NCBI GenBank assembly: GCA_003331605.1
Contig: QOPD01000003.1
Coordinates: 1-64,000 of the forward strand
Origin: SAR86 cluster bacterium
Lineage (GTDB): Bacteria; Pseudomonadota; Gammaproteobacteria; Magnimaribacterales; TMED112
Direction: 5' to 3'
Length of the DNA: 64,000 bases
The first letter of the stretch is position 1, and each line of letters begins with the position of its first letter. The position numbers and the translations under genes were made by a program. The notes beneath the pieces are model-generated. The model was not told where the DNA came from. It was given only the letters and a program-made list of their open reading frames with translations, and did not search any database. Below, one piece after another: positions 42,090-51,527 of this stretch.

Positions 42090-44402
42090 ATGTCAGAAGA
42101 AATTAAGGTCACTGTAAAGATGCCTATGATCCCCTTGAGGGATGTAGTGATTTTCCCTAATACAGTTTCTACATTATTTGTTGGTAGGGAAAAATCTATT
42201 TTCTCATTAGAGGATGCTCTGAGAACAAATAAGAAAATATTTTTAGTTGCTCAAAACTCGCCCTCAAATGAAGAGCCAACCATTGCAGATCTACCAAAAG
42301 TTGGCACCATTTCAACTTTACTTCAAATGATTAAGCTACCGGACGGTACTGTGAAGATTTTAGTAGAAGGCTTACAAAGAGCAACTTTAAATGATGTTTC
42401 AATTGATAAAGGTTATTTTGCAGAGATTATTAAAATTGATGAAACAACTGAGGATTCAAAGTATGAAAGAGATTTGCTCGGTACAATAAAGAATCAATTC
42501 ACTGAATTTGTTTCGGTTTCAAAAAAAGTATCTGTTGAGGTAATTAATCAGGTTCAATCAATGGCCAACCTTGCCAAGGTAATAGATGTCATATCTTCAA
42601 ATATTCATTTATCAATAAAAGATAAGCAAGAAATTCTTGAACAAGAAAAGGTTATAACGAGAGGTGAATTCTTATCGAGCTTGATTGAATCTCAGATTGA
42701 TTTGATGGAAGTTGAACAAAGAATAAGAGGTCGCGTCAGAAAACAGATGGAGAAGTCGCAAAAAGAGTATTTCTTAAATGAGCAAATTAAAGCTGCGCAA
42801 AAAGAACTCGGAGAAATAGGAGACGAAAAAAATGAGCTTGAAGAGCTTCAGTCTAAGATTGAAGAGACCAAAATTTCAAAAGAAGCTTTGGAAAAAATAA
42901 ACACAGAGTTTTCCAAGCTTAAACAAATGTCTCCAATGTCAGCAGAGGCAACTGTAGTAAGAACTTTTATTGAAACACTGCTTGAAGTGCCTTGGCACAA
43001 AACTACAAAAATCAATGTAGATCTTAAAAAAGCTAAAGACATTCTTGATGAAGATCACTATGGGCTGAAAGAGGTTAAAGAGAGAATCCTTGAATATCTG
43101 GCTGTTCAAAAAAGAGTAAAAAAAATGAAAGCACCAGTGCTTTGTTTTGTTGGTCCTCCTGGTGTTGGAAAAACATCCCTTGGCGAATCAATAGCTAGGT
43201 CGGTTAACAGAAATTTTGTTAGATTGTCTCTTGGTGGGGTGCGTGATGAAGCAGAGATAAGAGGGCACAGAAAAACTTATATTGGTTCTATGCCCGGTAA
43301 GATAATTCAAAAATTGACAAAAACAAAAGTAAAAAATCCATTATTCCTTCTGGATGAAATTGATAAAGTGGGAATGGATCATCGTGGTGACCCAAGTTCA
43401 GCTTTGTTGGAGGTATTAGATCCTGAACAAAATAATACCTTTAATGATCATTATTTAGAGGTAGATTATGACCTTTCGGAGGTAATGTTTATTTGCACAG
43501 CTAATTCATTAAATATACCTCCACCTTTATTAGACAGAATGGAAATTATTAGATTGCCTGGCTATATCGAAGATGAAAAATTAAATATTGCAAAAAACTA
43601 TCTGGTTCCACGCAATCTAGAAAAAAATGGTTTGAATGAAAAAGAAGTATCCTTCAGTGTTAATTCAATTTTGAAAGTTATTAGAAACTATACTCGCGAA
43701 GCTGGAGTCCGTGATTTAGACAGACAAATTAATAAAATTTGTCGAAAAAAAGTTAAAGAAATTTCACTGGATCAGCCTTCATCAGTCAAGATTGACAACA
43801 GAGCTATTCGAAATATTTTGGGGCCGGAGCCGTACAAATTTGGTCTATTCGATGCAGAGGATTCAAAAGGGCAGGTAAATGGCCTAGCTTGGACATCTGT
43901 TGGAGGTGAATTATTAAAAATCGAAGCAGCAGTCATTGCGGGAAAAGGAAGAATAATCAAAACAGGCTCACTGGGCGATGTGATGCAGGAATCAATTCAA
44001 GCAGCGTTGACGGTTACTAAAAATATTGCGCTTTCAAAAAAAATAGAAAAGGATTTTTTTGAAAAGCATGATATCCATATTCACGTGCCAGAGGGAGCTA
44101 CTCCGAAGGACGGCCCAAGTGCAGGCATCACAATGTGTGTTGCGATAGCGTCTGTTGTGCTTGATAAATCAATTAAATCCAATTTGGCAATGACTGGAGA
44201 AATTACTCTAGCTGGTAAAGTTTTAAAGATTGGTGGCCTCAAAGAGAAACTCATTGCTGCAAAAAGAAGTGGCATTACCAATGTAATTATTCCAAAAGAG
44301 AATGTTGGTGATCTTGAGGAAATTGAATCAAATGTGCTTAAAAACCTAAATATTAAGCCAGTAGAAAATATCTCCGAAGTCTTGAAAGAGGCCCTAATTT
44401 AA
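42090..44402 (+). CDS. lon: Lon protease
   Basis: 770 residues, LonA type. N-terminal substrate-binding domain (MPMIPLRDVVIFPNTV), central coiled-coil (about 190-260), AAA+ domain with FVGPPGVGKTSLGESIAR and FLLDEIDKVG, and C-terminal protease domain with catalytic Ser677 (DGPSAGITM) and Lys720 (GGLKEKLIAAKRSG), 43 residues apart as in E. coli. It degrades misfolded and regulatory proteins. Third gene of the clpP-clpX-lon operon. Confidence 0.97.
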   Translation: MSEEIKVTVKMPMIPLRDVVIFPNTVSTLFVGREKSIFSLEDALRTNKKIFLVAQNSPSNEEPTIADLPKVGTISTLLQMIKLPDGTVKILVEGLQRATLNDVSIDKGYFAEIIKIDETTEDSKYERDLLGTIKNQFTEFVSVSKKVSVEVINQVQSMANLAKVIDVISSNIHLSIKDKQEILEQEKVITRGEFLSSLIESQIDLMEVEQRIRGRVRKQMEKSQKEYFLNEQIKAAQKELGEIGDEKNELEELQSKIEETKISKEALEKINTEFSKLKQMSPMSAEATVVRTFIETLLEVPWHKTTKINVDLKKAKDILDEDHYGLKEVKERILEYLAVQKRVKKMKAPVLCFVGPPGVGKTSLGESIARSVNRNFVRLSLGGVRDEAEIRGHRKTYIGSMPGKIIQKLTKTKVKNPLFLLDEIDKVGMDHRGDPSSALLEVLDPEQNNTFNDHYLEVDYDLSEVMFICTANSLNIPPPLLDRMEIIRLPGYIEDEKLNIAKNYLVPRNLEKNGLNEKEVSFSVNSILKVIRNYTREAGVRDLDRQINKICRKKVKEISLDQPSSVKIDNRAIRNILGPEPYKFGLFDAEDSKGQVNGLAWTSVGGELLKIEAAVIAGKGRIIKTGSLGDVMQESIQAALTVTKNIALSKKIEKDFFEKHDIHIHVPEGATPKDGPSAGITMCVAIASVVLDKSIKSNLAMTGEITLAGKVLKIGGLKEKLIAAKRSGITNVIIPKENVGDLEEIESNVLKNLNIKPVENISEVLKEALI

Positions 44403-44506
44403 TGCATTCAGACCATCTAAAGTCAAGAAATACTTAGAGAATAAAGTTTATTTATTTGTCGCATTTTGCTTGATTTATTAATTTTAAAGCACTAATGTAA
44501 TCAAAA

Positions 44507-44522
44507 GCCTTTCTATAAAGGC
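44507..44522 (+). other. Hairpin in the hupB leader
   Basis: GCCTTT - CTAT - AAAGGC, a 6-bp stem with a 4-base loop, directly before the GAGGAG ribosome binding site of the HU gene. It may affect mRNA stability or translation; no U-run follows, so it is not a terminator. The rest of the 136-base gap after lon shows no other clear element. Confidence 0.35.
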
Positions 44523-44538
44523 ATTATGAGGAGATTTT

Positions 44539-44814
44539 ATGAATAAGGCTGATTTAATTGATGTTGTTGCCAGTGAAACTGGTAGCACAAAAGTTGACGC
44601 TGCTAAAGCATTAGATGCTGTCGTGAATGCTGTGACAGGTGCACTTGCAAAAGGTGACTCTGTATCACTGGTAGGCTTTGGAACCTTTTCTGTAAGACAG
44701 AGAGCTGCAAGAGAGGGAATTAACCCACAGAACCCTTCCCAGAAGATTCAAATACCTGCAGCAACTGTTCCTGTATTTAAAGCAGGAAAAGCATTAAAAG
44801 CTTCAGTAAACTAA
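44539..44814 (+). CDS. hupB: DNA-binding protein HU (beta type)
   Basis: 91 residues, full HU length. MNKADLIDVVASETGSTKVD at the start, the GFGTFSVRQRAAREGINPQ arm with the RxGxNPQ-type tip (here EGINPQNPSQKIQIPA), ending FKAGKALKASVN. It is a nucleoid-compacting dimer with little sequence preference. Strong GAGGAG site. Gene order lon-hupB-ppiD is the usual gammaproteobacterial one. Confidence 0.96.
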   Translation: MNKADLIDVVASETGSTKVDAAKALDAVVNAVTGALAKGDSVSLVGFGTFSVRQRAAREGINPQNPSQKIQIPAATVPVFKAGKALKASVN

Positions 44815-44826
44815 TAATTAACTGAT

Positions 44827-46677
44827 TTGATCAGTTTCTTACGGGATAGGCTACAAGGAATTGTAGCCTTTTCTTTTCTAGGCATAGTTGCCCTAACATT
44901 TATGTTTTTGGGGCTGCCTACTTTTACCCAAAATTTCAATACCAATGATTACGCCAAAGTCGGCGAATATGGTATCTCTCAATCAGAATATTTTCGTACT
45001 AGAAACATAGTTGAAGAAAACATAAGAGAGCAATTTGGCCAACAGATTGACCTTGCTCCATTGAATGATTTTATTGATCAGCAAGCAAGAAGCTCTCTCA
45101 TTGAAAAATATACATTAGTTAAGTTCTTTGATGAGCTTGGTTTAGAGATACCCAGCAGTTATCTTGAAAATGAACTGGCAAAAAATGAAGTTTTTCAAGT
45201 AGATGGCCAGTTCAATCAAGATGCGTTTAAAAATTATTTAATTAACTTCAATTTATCTAAAGATGATTTGGTTAATGACTTTGCATCAGATCTAAAATTA
45301 AATTTGACTGTTGCTCTTTTGAATTCAACCGCCAATATTTTTAACAGCTCATTAGATCAATACCTTGAACTGCTAACCGAGAGACGTTCCATTCAATTTT
45401 TTGAATTAAGCAAAGATAACGTCATTAAAGAATTTGATGTCTCACAAGACGAGCTTAATACTTTTTACCAAAGTAATTTAGATTTTTATCAAGTTCCTGA
45501 GAAAAGAACTTTTGCCACAATTAAATTTTCAAAAGAAAATTTAGCCATAGAAGTCAGTGATGAAGAATTAGATCAAGCGTATGAATCATACTTGCAAACA
45601 ATTCCGGCTGGTGAAAAAAGAGTTTCTCATCTGATGGTTATCTCAGATAACTATGAAACAAACCAAGAATTTACAGAAAAAGTTAACTCAATAGAAACGG
45701 TATTAACTGCTAATAATTTTGAAGACTATGTTGTTACCGATTCAGAAGATGAAGGCACGCTAGATATTGGTGGTGATCTTGGTTTTACAGATGGCCAAAT
45801 ATTTCCAGCTGAGTTTGAGCAAGTTATTGCTAGCTTAGATGTAAATGCAGTTTCAAAAGCAGTTTTTTATGAAGGCAATGCTCACTTTTTAAAAGTAACC
45901 GAAATAGACGAACCCATTGTGCTTAGCTTTGATGAAAAAGCACAAGATCTTAGAGATGAATTGGAGGATATCAAGTTTGAAGATTTATCTTTAAGCATTT
46001 TAAGCAATTTATCGGGATCATCTCTTGAGCTAACAGAAGCTGAAAATGTATATGGGATCTCATCTGAATTATTAACAGACATTTCTTTTGGAGATAATGG
46101 TCTATCGGCTGGAGATCAATCCACAGTATTTACTGCAGCATTAAAGCAATGGACAGATCCAATTGAAGAGAGACAAGATAGTTTTAAAATTGCTTATGTC
46201 GTCTCTTTAATGCCTGCCAAAACAATTCCACTTGAAAGTGTGCTTGAAGAGGTAAGAGGTGTGGTAGTAGATCAAAAAAGAAACGAATATTTAGAAGATG
46301 TCTTTGCTGACGATGGCTTAAGTTTCGATGAAGCTGGACTTAAAGAGCTATATGCCATTGATAATTTTAAGATAGAGGAGTTTAAAAATATTAATAGAAC
46401 CACCTCTTTACTTGCAAACGACCTGGTCAATTTAGTTTTTAATGAGCCTATGGTTGGCACGGTTGAAAAGCAACTTCTTGGCGATAAGCTTTTTGTCTTC
46501 AGTGTGCTAGCCAGAAACCAAGGAGATAAAAGCTCTGTTCCCGTAGAAGATCTTGAAGCTATTAAAAATGAATCGCGCTCTAGTCAATTACAGTCTGTAT
46601 TTAATACACTAAGACTGGAGTATGGTTATGATGATAAATATTCTGTAAATACCATCATTGCTAATCAAACTTCATAG
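44827..46677 (+). CDS. ppiD: Membrane-anchored peptidyl-prolyl isomerase-like chaperone PpiD
   Basis: 616 residues, TTG start (ISFLRDRLQGIVAF). One N-terminal membrane helix (about 11-33) is followed by a SurA-like helical chaperone region with EYGISQSEYFRTRNIVEE, a degenerate parvulin domain (about 255-360, GEKRVSHLMVI, GGDLGFTDGQIFPAEFEQ) and a second helical region. It is a periplasmic foldase near the translocon. Position after hupB supports the name. It overlaps fabI convergently by 17 bases. Confidence 0.9.
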   Translation: MISFLRDRLQGIVAFSFLGIVALTFMFLGLPTFTQNFNTNDYAKVGEYGISQSEYFRTRNIVEENIREQFGQQIDLAPLNDFIDQQARSSLIEKYTLVKFFDELGLEIPSSYLENELAKNEVFQVDGQFNQDAFKNYLINFNLSKDDLVNDFASDLKLNLTVALLNSTANIFNSSLDQYLELLTERRSIQFFELSKDNVIKEFDVSQDELNTFYQSNLDFYQVPEKRTFATIKFSKENLAIEVSDEELDQAYESYLQTIPAGEKRVSHLMVISDNYETNQEFTEKVNSIETVLTANNFEDYVVTDSEDEGTLDIGGDLGFTDGQIFPAEFEQVIASLDVNAVSKAVFYEGNAHFLKVTEIDEPIVLSFDEKAQDLRDELEDIKFEDLSLSILSNLSGSSLELTEAENVYGISSELLTDISFGDNGLSAGDQSTVFTAALKQWTDPIEERQDSFKIAYVVSLMPAKTIPLESVLEEVRGVVVDQKRNEYLEDVFADDGLSFDEAGLKELYAIDNFKIEEFKNINRTTSLLANDLVNLVFNEPMVGTVEKQLLGDKLFVFSVLARNQGDKSSVPVEDLEAIKNESRSSQLQSVFNTLRLEYGYDDKYSVNTIIANQTS

Positions 46678-47434
46678 CCTGGATATTGTATCCACCATCG
46701 ACATAAATAGTTTGACCAGTTATACCGCTCGACATATCACTTAACAAGAAAGTTGCTGTATCGCCAACCTCTTTGGCTGTAATGTTGCGTCTCAATGGTG
46801 TTTCAGAGCCATGTTTGTTAAGCATGGATTTGAAGCCTTTTATTCCTGATGCTGCCAGGGTTTTTATGGGACCTGCAGATATCGAATTTACTCTTATACC
46901 TTTTGAGCCTAATGTTGCTGAGAAATATCTAACGCTTGCCTCTAGACTTGCTTTTGCCATGCCCATAACATTGTAATTAGGTGTAGCTTCTTGAGACCCA
47001 ACATAGGTCAACGTTAGTGCGGAAGCATTTTCAGAAAAAAATGGCACAGCTTCTTTAATAAGCCCAGCAAAACTGTACGAGCTTATATCGTGCGTAATAG
47101 CAAAACCTTCTCTAGTGATACAGTCTTCAATATTTCCAGCAATCTGATCAGAGGGAGCGAAACCTACTGAGTGAACAATACCATCAATTTCACCCCATTC
47201 TTCCGCAAAAAAATTAACCAAACCTTTAATTTCTTTATCCGAACTTAGGTCACATTTAAAGGTGAGGCCTCCTCCATTATTGGAAGAAAATTCATTGATA
47301 AATTTTTCGAATCTTTCATTCTGATAGCTGTAACCTACTATCGCACCATGTTCATGCAAAGAAGCTGCAATTGCTGCTGCAATAGAATATTTATTTGCTA
47401 AACCTACTATGAGAATTTTTTTGCCGTTTACCAT
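46661..47434 (-). CDS. fabI: Enoyl-ACP reductase (NADH)
   Basis: 257 residues, SDR fold. KKILIVGLANKYSIAAAIA is the FabI-type nucleotide loop. The catalytic pair Tyr154/Lys161 is in NYNVMGMAK (Y-x6-K), and the second FabI tyrosine is in LTYVGSQEA. The C-terminal GITGQTIYVDGGYNI is also typical. It reduces enoyl-ACP in fatty-acid elongation. In pseudomonads fabI also follows ppiD, although here it faces it. Confidence 0.95.
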   Translation of the reverse strand: MVNGKKILIVGLANKYSIAAAIAASLHEHGAIVGYSYQNERFEKFINEFSSNNGGGLTFKCDLSSDKEIKGLVNFFAEEWGEIDGIVHSVGFAPSDQIAGNIEDCITREGFAITHDISSYSFAGLIKEAVPFFSENASALTLTYVGSQEATPNYNVMGMAKASLEASVRYFSATLGSKGIRVNSISAGPIKTLAASGIKGFKSMLNKHGSETPLRRNITAKEVGDTATFLLSDMSSGITGQTIYVDGGYNIQAMKFD

Positions 47435-47539
47435 ACTCGCATTATAGAGGATTATTTTTTTTACAGAAAATTTTTTAAGTTTATGTAAAAATATAAAAAA
47501 ATAAAAATTTGACCAAAATGTCTATAAATCGTTAATTTA

Positions 47540-47577
47540 TGACATAAATGTGACATTTTTGTGACAAAAAATTGTCA
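47540..47577 (+). repeat. TGACA direct repeats phased at 11 bp, then inverted TGTCA
   Basis: TGACAT at 47540, TGACAT at 47551 and TGACAA at 47562, exactly 11 bases apart, followed by the inverse TTGTCA at 47572-47577, which is also the -35 box of the downstream TonB receptor gene. The spacing of one helical turn puts all copies on the same DNA face. Confidence 0.6.
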
Positions 47578-47600
47578 ATTTCTGCCAAAAAAGCGATGAT
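47572..47600 (+). promoter_or_regulatory. Candidate promoter of the first TonB receptor
   Basis: TTGTCA, 17 bases, GATGAT (5/6 and 4/6), followed by a leader of about 27 bases with AAGAGG before the ATG. It overlaps the last element of the phased TGACA repeats. The remainder of the 199-base gap is a very A/T-rich tract. Confidence 0.55.
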
Positions 47601-47633
47601 ATAAGCATAGCTAACTTTTAAGAGGTAAATTAT

Positions 47634-50297
47634 ATGAATATATTAAGATTTTTACTGAGCCTTGTTCTTCTGGTTTCCATCAATAGCTATTTAGCAGCAC
47701 AAGAGGCTGAAGAAGAATCAGTTGAAGAAGTGGTTGTTACGGGATCTCGTATTGCAACCAGTGAGTTCGAAGGCGCTCAACCTGTTTTGGTGATTGATCA
47801 AGAAGATATCCAAAAAACAGGTGAAATGTCAATCTCAGATGTTCTGAGAGAGACACCAATAAATACATACGGTTCTTTTTATGAAAGATCCGGTAGCTCT
47901 GCTGGTTCTCAGTCTACATTGGCTTTAAGAGGTTTAGGTAGTTCAAGAACATTAGTTCTTATTGATGGCAAAAGGTTGCCAGGTTCTCCAAAATTAGGTG
48001 GTGATTCTGCTAACTTAAATCTTATACCTACAGCAGCTATCGAAAGAGTGGAAATTTTAGCTGATGGCGCATCAGCTGTTTATGGTTCTGATGCTATTGG
48101 TGGTGTTGTGAATGTTATCACTAAAAAAGGATTTGATGGTATGAGTTTCTCAGGAACATTATCTTCACCAGAGCAACCTGGTGGTGGTGAAGAAACCTTC
48201 TCATTCGTTGGTGGTATGACCAATGATAATTCTCAAGTTACATTTACTTATGAGCACCAAGAAAGAGGAATTATCTTTCTAGGTGATAGGCCATATGATG
48301 CAGGACGAGCACCTACAGATGGTGATTACTCATCATCATTTAACGTTTCCACATATGCTTACAACTACAGATTGCTAGATGACTGGACAGCTCCAGACGG
48401 ACGTGTATTTAAAGAGGGCACGTACTTTCCTGATGCATCTTGTGCAGGCGACTCAAGATTTGTTGAAAATGGCGCCACCTATACATGGGGTAACAGCCCA
48501 ACAGATGGAGTGAAAAATACTGTATGTCTCTATGATTATACAAAGATTATGGCGCAAAATGCTGGTAAGAAATTTGATGCTTTTACAGTTAATACAAGCA
48601 CAAATCTAGGGTGGTCTAACTTTTACTCAAGAATAGTAACATCTAGAAACGAAGCATATGGTAGATATGCTCCTCCAGCAGCTTTTGTAAGCACATTCCC
48701 TGCAGGTATTGGAGAAGTAAGAATTCCAGCTTCCGATGGTTTTGCTGAAACTACAGCCGTGCTTGGAGTGGATGCTCAGCTAAGAAAAAGATTTATCGAA
48801 ATTGGCCCTCGAGAAAGTTTCTGGACAGACTGGACAGCAGATGCTGTCGCTGGTTTTAACGGTACATTCAATGGCCTAGACTGGGACGTATCTTTGCAGT
48901 ACAACAAAACAGATTACGATGATTATGATTGTTGCTATCTGCAAACTCCTGAGTTTGTTGCCGTCAGTGCTGGCATCCAAGCAGATGGTATATATAACGG
49001 ATGGACAAGTCCATTTGATCCAGAAGCTGTAGCTTACTACACAGCTTCCCCAACTGAGACTGCGACCAGTGACTTCAGAAACCTTTCAATGAGTGTAACT
49101 GGAGAACTATTCCCAGGCACACAATTTGCTGCTGGCTATGAAAGTGCCAATTTCACCTACCAAAACCTTTATGATAAGCAGAGTGAAGCAGGTAACGTTG
49201 GTGGTTCATCTGGTAACTCTGACTCTGGAGCCAGAGACTATACAGCTATATATTTTGAAACTTCTACAAGCCTTCTAGATGGTAGAGGTGAAGTTCAATT
49301 GGCTGGAAGACAGGATGATTACTCTGATTTTGGTTCAAACTTCTCATATACAGTGAAAGGTTTATTTTCTGTCATGGAAAATCTTACTGTAAGAGCTTCA
49401 CTAGGAACAGGTTTTAAAGCACCTGGCCTGGGTTCTATGTTTGGAGCTACATCCTACAGCGCTGAATATCATGTTGATTATTTATACTGTGAAGCTAATG
49501 GCATTGCTAGAGCAGATTGCCAAGAAAATCAGGTAAATACTTATATCGCTTCAAACCCAAATCTTGGTCCTGAAGAGTCAGAATCAATGAATTTTGGTGT
49601 CATTTATGATTTTGAATTATTTGGAAATCATTCGGTTGCTCTTGATATTTTTGAGACAACTGTGAGCGGCATTATTACTTCAATAGAGGTTCAAGATATT
49701 ATAGATGCAACAGTACTAGGAAAAGCAGATCAATTAAGTAGCCAAGGCGCTTACTGCACAAGAACTGGAAGTGCTACTGGTCCATTGGAAGAATGTTTTA
49801 TCAACCCAATCAATGGTAATGATATTTCTGTTGGAGGTTTTGATGTCAAATGGCAAGGAACATTTAACACTCCAGTCGGAGATGTTGATACTGGTCTTGT
49901 TTATACACAAATGACAAAAAATGAAGCAGAAGCTTTCTTTAATGGTCCTGTTGTGGATTACGTTGGACTTCCAAGTTCACCAGAATTCAGATATAAGTTT
50001 GATGTTGGCTACAATCTACCAATGCTTCAAAATCTTAGATTAGGTGTTGAGTATGAATACATTGATAGCTATGCAAATAATACGGATGCTGATTACAACC
50101 CAGTAGGTGAAGTTGATTCATGGACACAAGTTAACTTAAGAGCAAATTATCAAATGCTTGATAACGTTGGCTTAAGGTTAGTGGTAAGAAACTTAGATAA
50201 TGCTGATCCAGTATTTTTCACTAATGGCACATATGATCGATTCTTGCACAATAATTACGGAAGAGTCGTAATCTTTGGGTTCAACGTATCCTACTAA
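47634..50297 (+). CDS. TonB-dependent receptor 1
   Basis: 887 residues. Signal peptide (about 1-22) and an N-terminal EEVVVTGSRI motif opening the plug. The plug spans about 45-165 with LRGLGSSRTLVLIDGKRLPG, RVEILADGASAVYGSDAIGG and VVNVITKKG. The rest is a 22-strand barrel ending in an aromatic residue (FGFNVSY). This long subclass (about 900 residues) with GSR...TLVLIDGKR motifs is common in marine bacteria that take up glycans, peptides or lipids. Two Cys pairs lie in extracellular loops. Single-gene unit with its own promoter and terminator; substrate unknown. Confidence 0.93.
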   Translation: MNILRFLLSLVLLVSINSYLAAQEAEEESVEEVVVTGSRIATSEFEGAQPVLVIDQEDIQKTGEMSISDVLRETPINTYGSFYERSGSSAGSQSTLALRGLGSSRTLVLIDGKRLPGSPKLGGDSANLNLIPTAAIERVEILADGASAVYGSDAIGGVVNVITKKGFDGMSFSGTLSSPEQPGGGEETFSFVGGMTNDNSQVTFTYEHQERGIIFLGDRPYDAGRAPTDGDYSSSFNVSTYAYNYRLLDDWTAPDGRVFKEGTYFPDASCAGDSRFVENGATYTWGNSPTDGVKNTVCLYDYTKIMAQNAGKKFDAFTVNTSTNLGWSNFYSRIVTSRNEAYGRYAPPAAFVSTFPAGIGEVRIPASDGFAETTAVLGVDAQLRKRFIEIGPRESFWTDWTADAVAGFNGTFNGLDWDVSLQYNKTDYDDYDCCYLQTPEFVAVSAGIQADGIYNGWTSPFDPEAVAYYTASPTETATSDFRNLSMSVTGELFPGTQFAAGYESANFTYQNLYDKQSEAGNVGGSSGNSDSGARDYTAIYFETSTSLLDGRGEVQLAGRQDDYSDFGSNFSYTVKGLFSVMENLTVRASLGTGFKAPGLGSMFGATSYSAEYHVDYLYCEANGIARADCQENQVNTYIASNPNLGPEESESMNFGVIYDFELFGNHSVALDIFETTVSGIITSIEVQDIIDATVLGKADQLSSQGAYCTRTGSATGPLEECFINPINGNDISVGGFDVKWQGTFNTPVGDVDTGLVYTQMTKNEAEAFFNGPVVDYVGLPSSPEFRYKFDVGYNLPMLQNLRLGVEYEYIDSYANNTDADYNPVGEVDSWTQVNLRANYQMLDNVGLRLVVRNLDNADPVFFTNGTYDRFLHNNYGRVVIFGFNVSY

Positions 50298-50314
50298 GAT
50301 TGTTGTTATTATTT

Positions 50315-50340
50315 AAGGGAGGCTTTTGCCTCCCTTTTTT
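50315..50340 (+). terminator. Terminator of the first TonB receptor
   Basis: AAGGGAGGC - TTTT - GCCTCCCTT followed by further T's: nine perfect pairs and a U-run, 18 bases after the stop codon. Confidence 0.9.
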
Positions 50341-50341
50341 A

Positions 50342-51073
50342 CTAAAAATTATCTTTTCTAATACGCAGTTCTTTAAAACTTTCTTCAGGTGAAAGATGTT
50401 TCAGGTCACTAGGAGTTTTTTGCATAAGAAATAAGTTAATTTTCTTTTCAATCTCAATAGAAGAGGGCAAAGATATTTCTCCTTTATTTAGCTTTACTTC
50501 AACATTTTTTTTGTAGTTGCTTATTTCCTCATCAGAAATTTGCTGCTCTGCGAAAGCTAAGTTTGCAAGGGTATACTCATGTGTGCAGTAGACTTCAGTA
50601 TCGTTTGGTAATCGAACAAGCTTTTGCAAAGAATTAAAAAGTTGCTGATACGTGCCTTCAAACAATCTGCCACAACCTCCTGAAAAAAGAGTATCACCAC
50701 AAAAAAGCACGTTTTTTTCATGACAATGGAAACTTATATGGTCGAGTGTATGACCTGGTGTTTCAATAACATTAAACTCATAGCCCAAAGTAGAAAATTG
50801 ATCATTCTCTATTAATGCCACATCAATTCCTTCAATAGCCAAGTTATCTGGACCATACACATTACCTTGCATGACTTTTTTTAGTTCTTTTACACCACCA
50901 GTGTGATCATAGTGGTGGTGTGTTATTAAAATATCCTCTAGTTCAAGATTCCTGTTTTGTAATACGTTTAATACAGCATTCGCGTCGCCAGGGTCGATAA
51001 CAGAAATTTTGCCTTCTTTTTCAATAGACCAAATATAATTATCTATGAATGCAGGGATGTGAAAAATTTTCAT
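50342..51073 (-). CDS. gloB: Hydroxyacylglutathione hydrolase (glyoxalase II)
   Basis: 243 residues, metallo-beta-lactamase fold. The binuclear metal site is THHHYDHTGG (His52, His54, Asp56, His57), followed by ETPGHTLDHISF, FCGDTLFSGGCGRLFEG and THEYTLANLAFA, all diagnostic for GloB. The frame is open 60 bases further, but MKIFHIPAFIDNYIW at 51073 is the family N-terminus. It hydrolyses S-lactoylglutathione. Divergent from rnhA, with a 19-base gap. Confidence 0.95.
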   Translation of the reverse strand: MKIFHIPAFIDNYIWSIEKEGKISVIDPGDANAVLNVLQNRNLELEDILITHHHYDHTGGVKELKKVMQGNVYGPDNLAIEGIDVALIENDQFSTLGYEFNVIETPGHTLDHISFHCHEKNVLFCGDTLFSGGCGRLFEGTYQQLFNSLQKLVRLPNDTEVYCTHEYTLANLAFAEQQISDEEISNYKKNVEVKLNKGEISLPSSIEIEKKINLFLMQKTPSDLKHLSPEESFKELRIRKDNF

Positions 51074-51092
51074 TACTTTATAATTTACTTCA

Positions 51093-51527
51093 ATGAATAT
51101 AAAAGTATATACAGATGGTGCCTGTAGACGCAATCCTGGTCCAGGAGGTTGGGGCGTTTATATCATTAATGGCAATCAAACAGAGGAACTTTACGCTGGT
51201 GACCCTTCTACAACCAACAATAAAATGGAAATGCAGGCTGCAATCAGCGCCCTAATGCATTTAAAGAACACCAACTCATCTATAGAGCTTTACACAGATT
51301 CAAACTATTTAAGACAGGGCATAACAGAATGGATCTATAATTGGAAAAAAAATAACTGGCGCACTTCATCCAAGAAGCCGGTGGCTAATAGGGAATTATG
51401 GATTGAACTGGATAAGCTTAACAGTCAGATGAACGTAAATTGGAATTGGGTTAAAGGACATGCAGGTGATCCAGGCAATGAAAAAGCGGATGAATTAGCA
51501 AACAAAGGAGCAGATAGTGTCAGCTAG
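51093..51527 (+). CDS. rnhA: Ribonuclease HI
   Basis: 144 residues. Active-site acids Asp8 (YTDGACRRNPGPGGWG), Glu46 (NNKMEMQAA), Asp69 (YTDSNYLRQG), Asp133 (NEKADELAN), and the flexible-loop His123 in KGHAGD. The basic protrusion (NWKKNNWRTSSKKP) is present. It removes RNA from RNA-DNA hybrids. It overlaps dnaQ by 11 bases, a classic gammaproteobacterial pair though usually divergent in E. coli. Confidence 0.96.
   Translation: MNIKVYTDGACRRNPGPGGWGVYIINGNQTEELYAGDPSTTNNKMEMQAAISALMHLKNTNSSIELYTDSNYLRQGITEWIYNWKKNNWRTSSKKPVANRELWIELDKLNSQMNVNWNWVKGHAGDPGNEKADELANKGADSVS

Noticed and set aside
44507..44522. Terminator after lon
   Set aside because: The small hairpin has no U-run and sits next to the hupB ribosome binding site, so it is listed as a leader hairpin instead.
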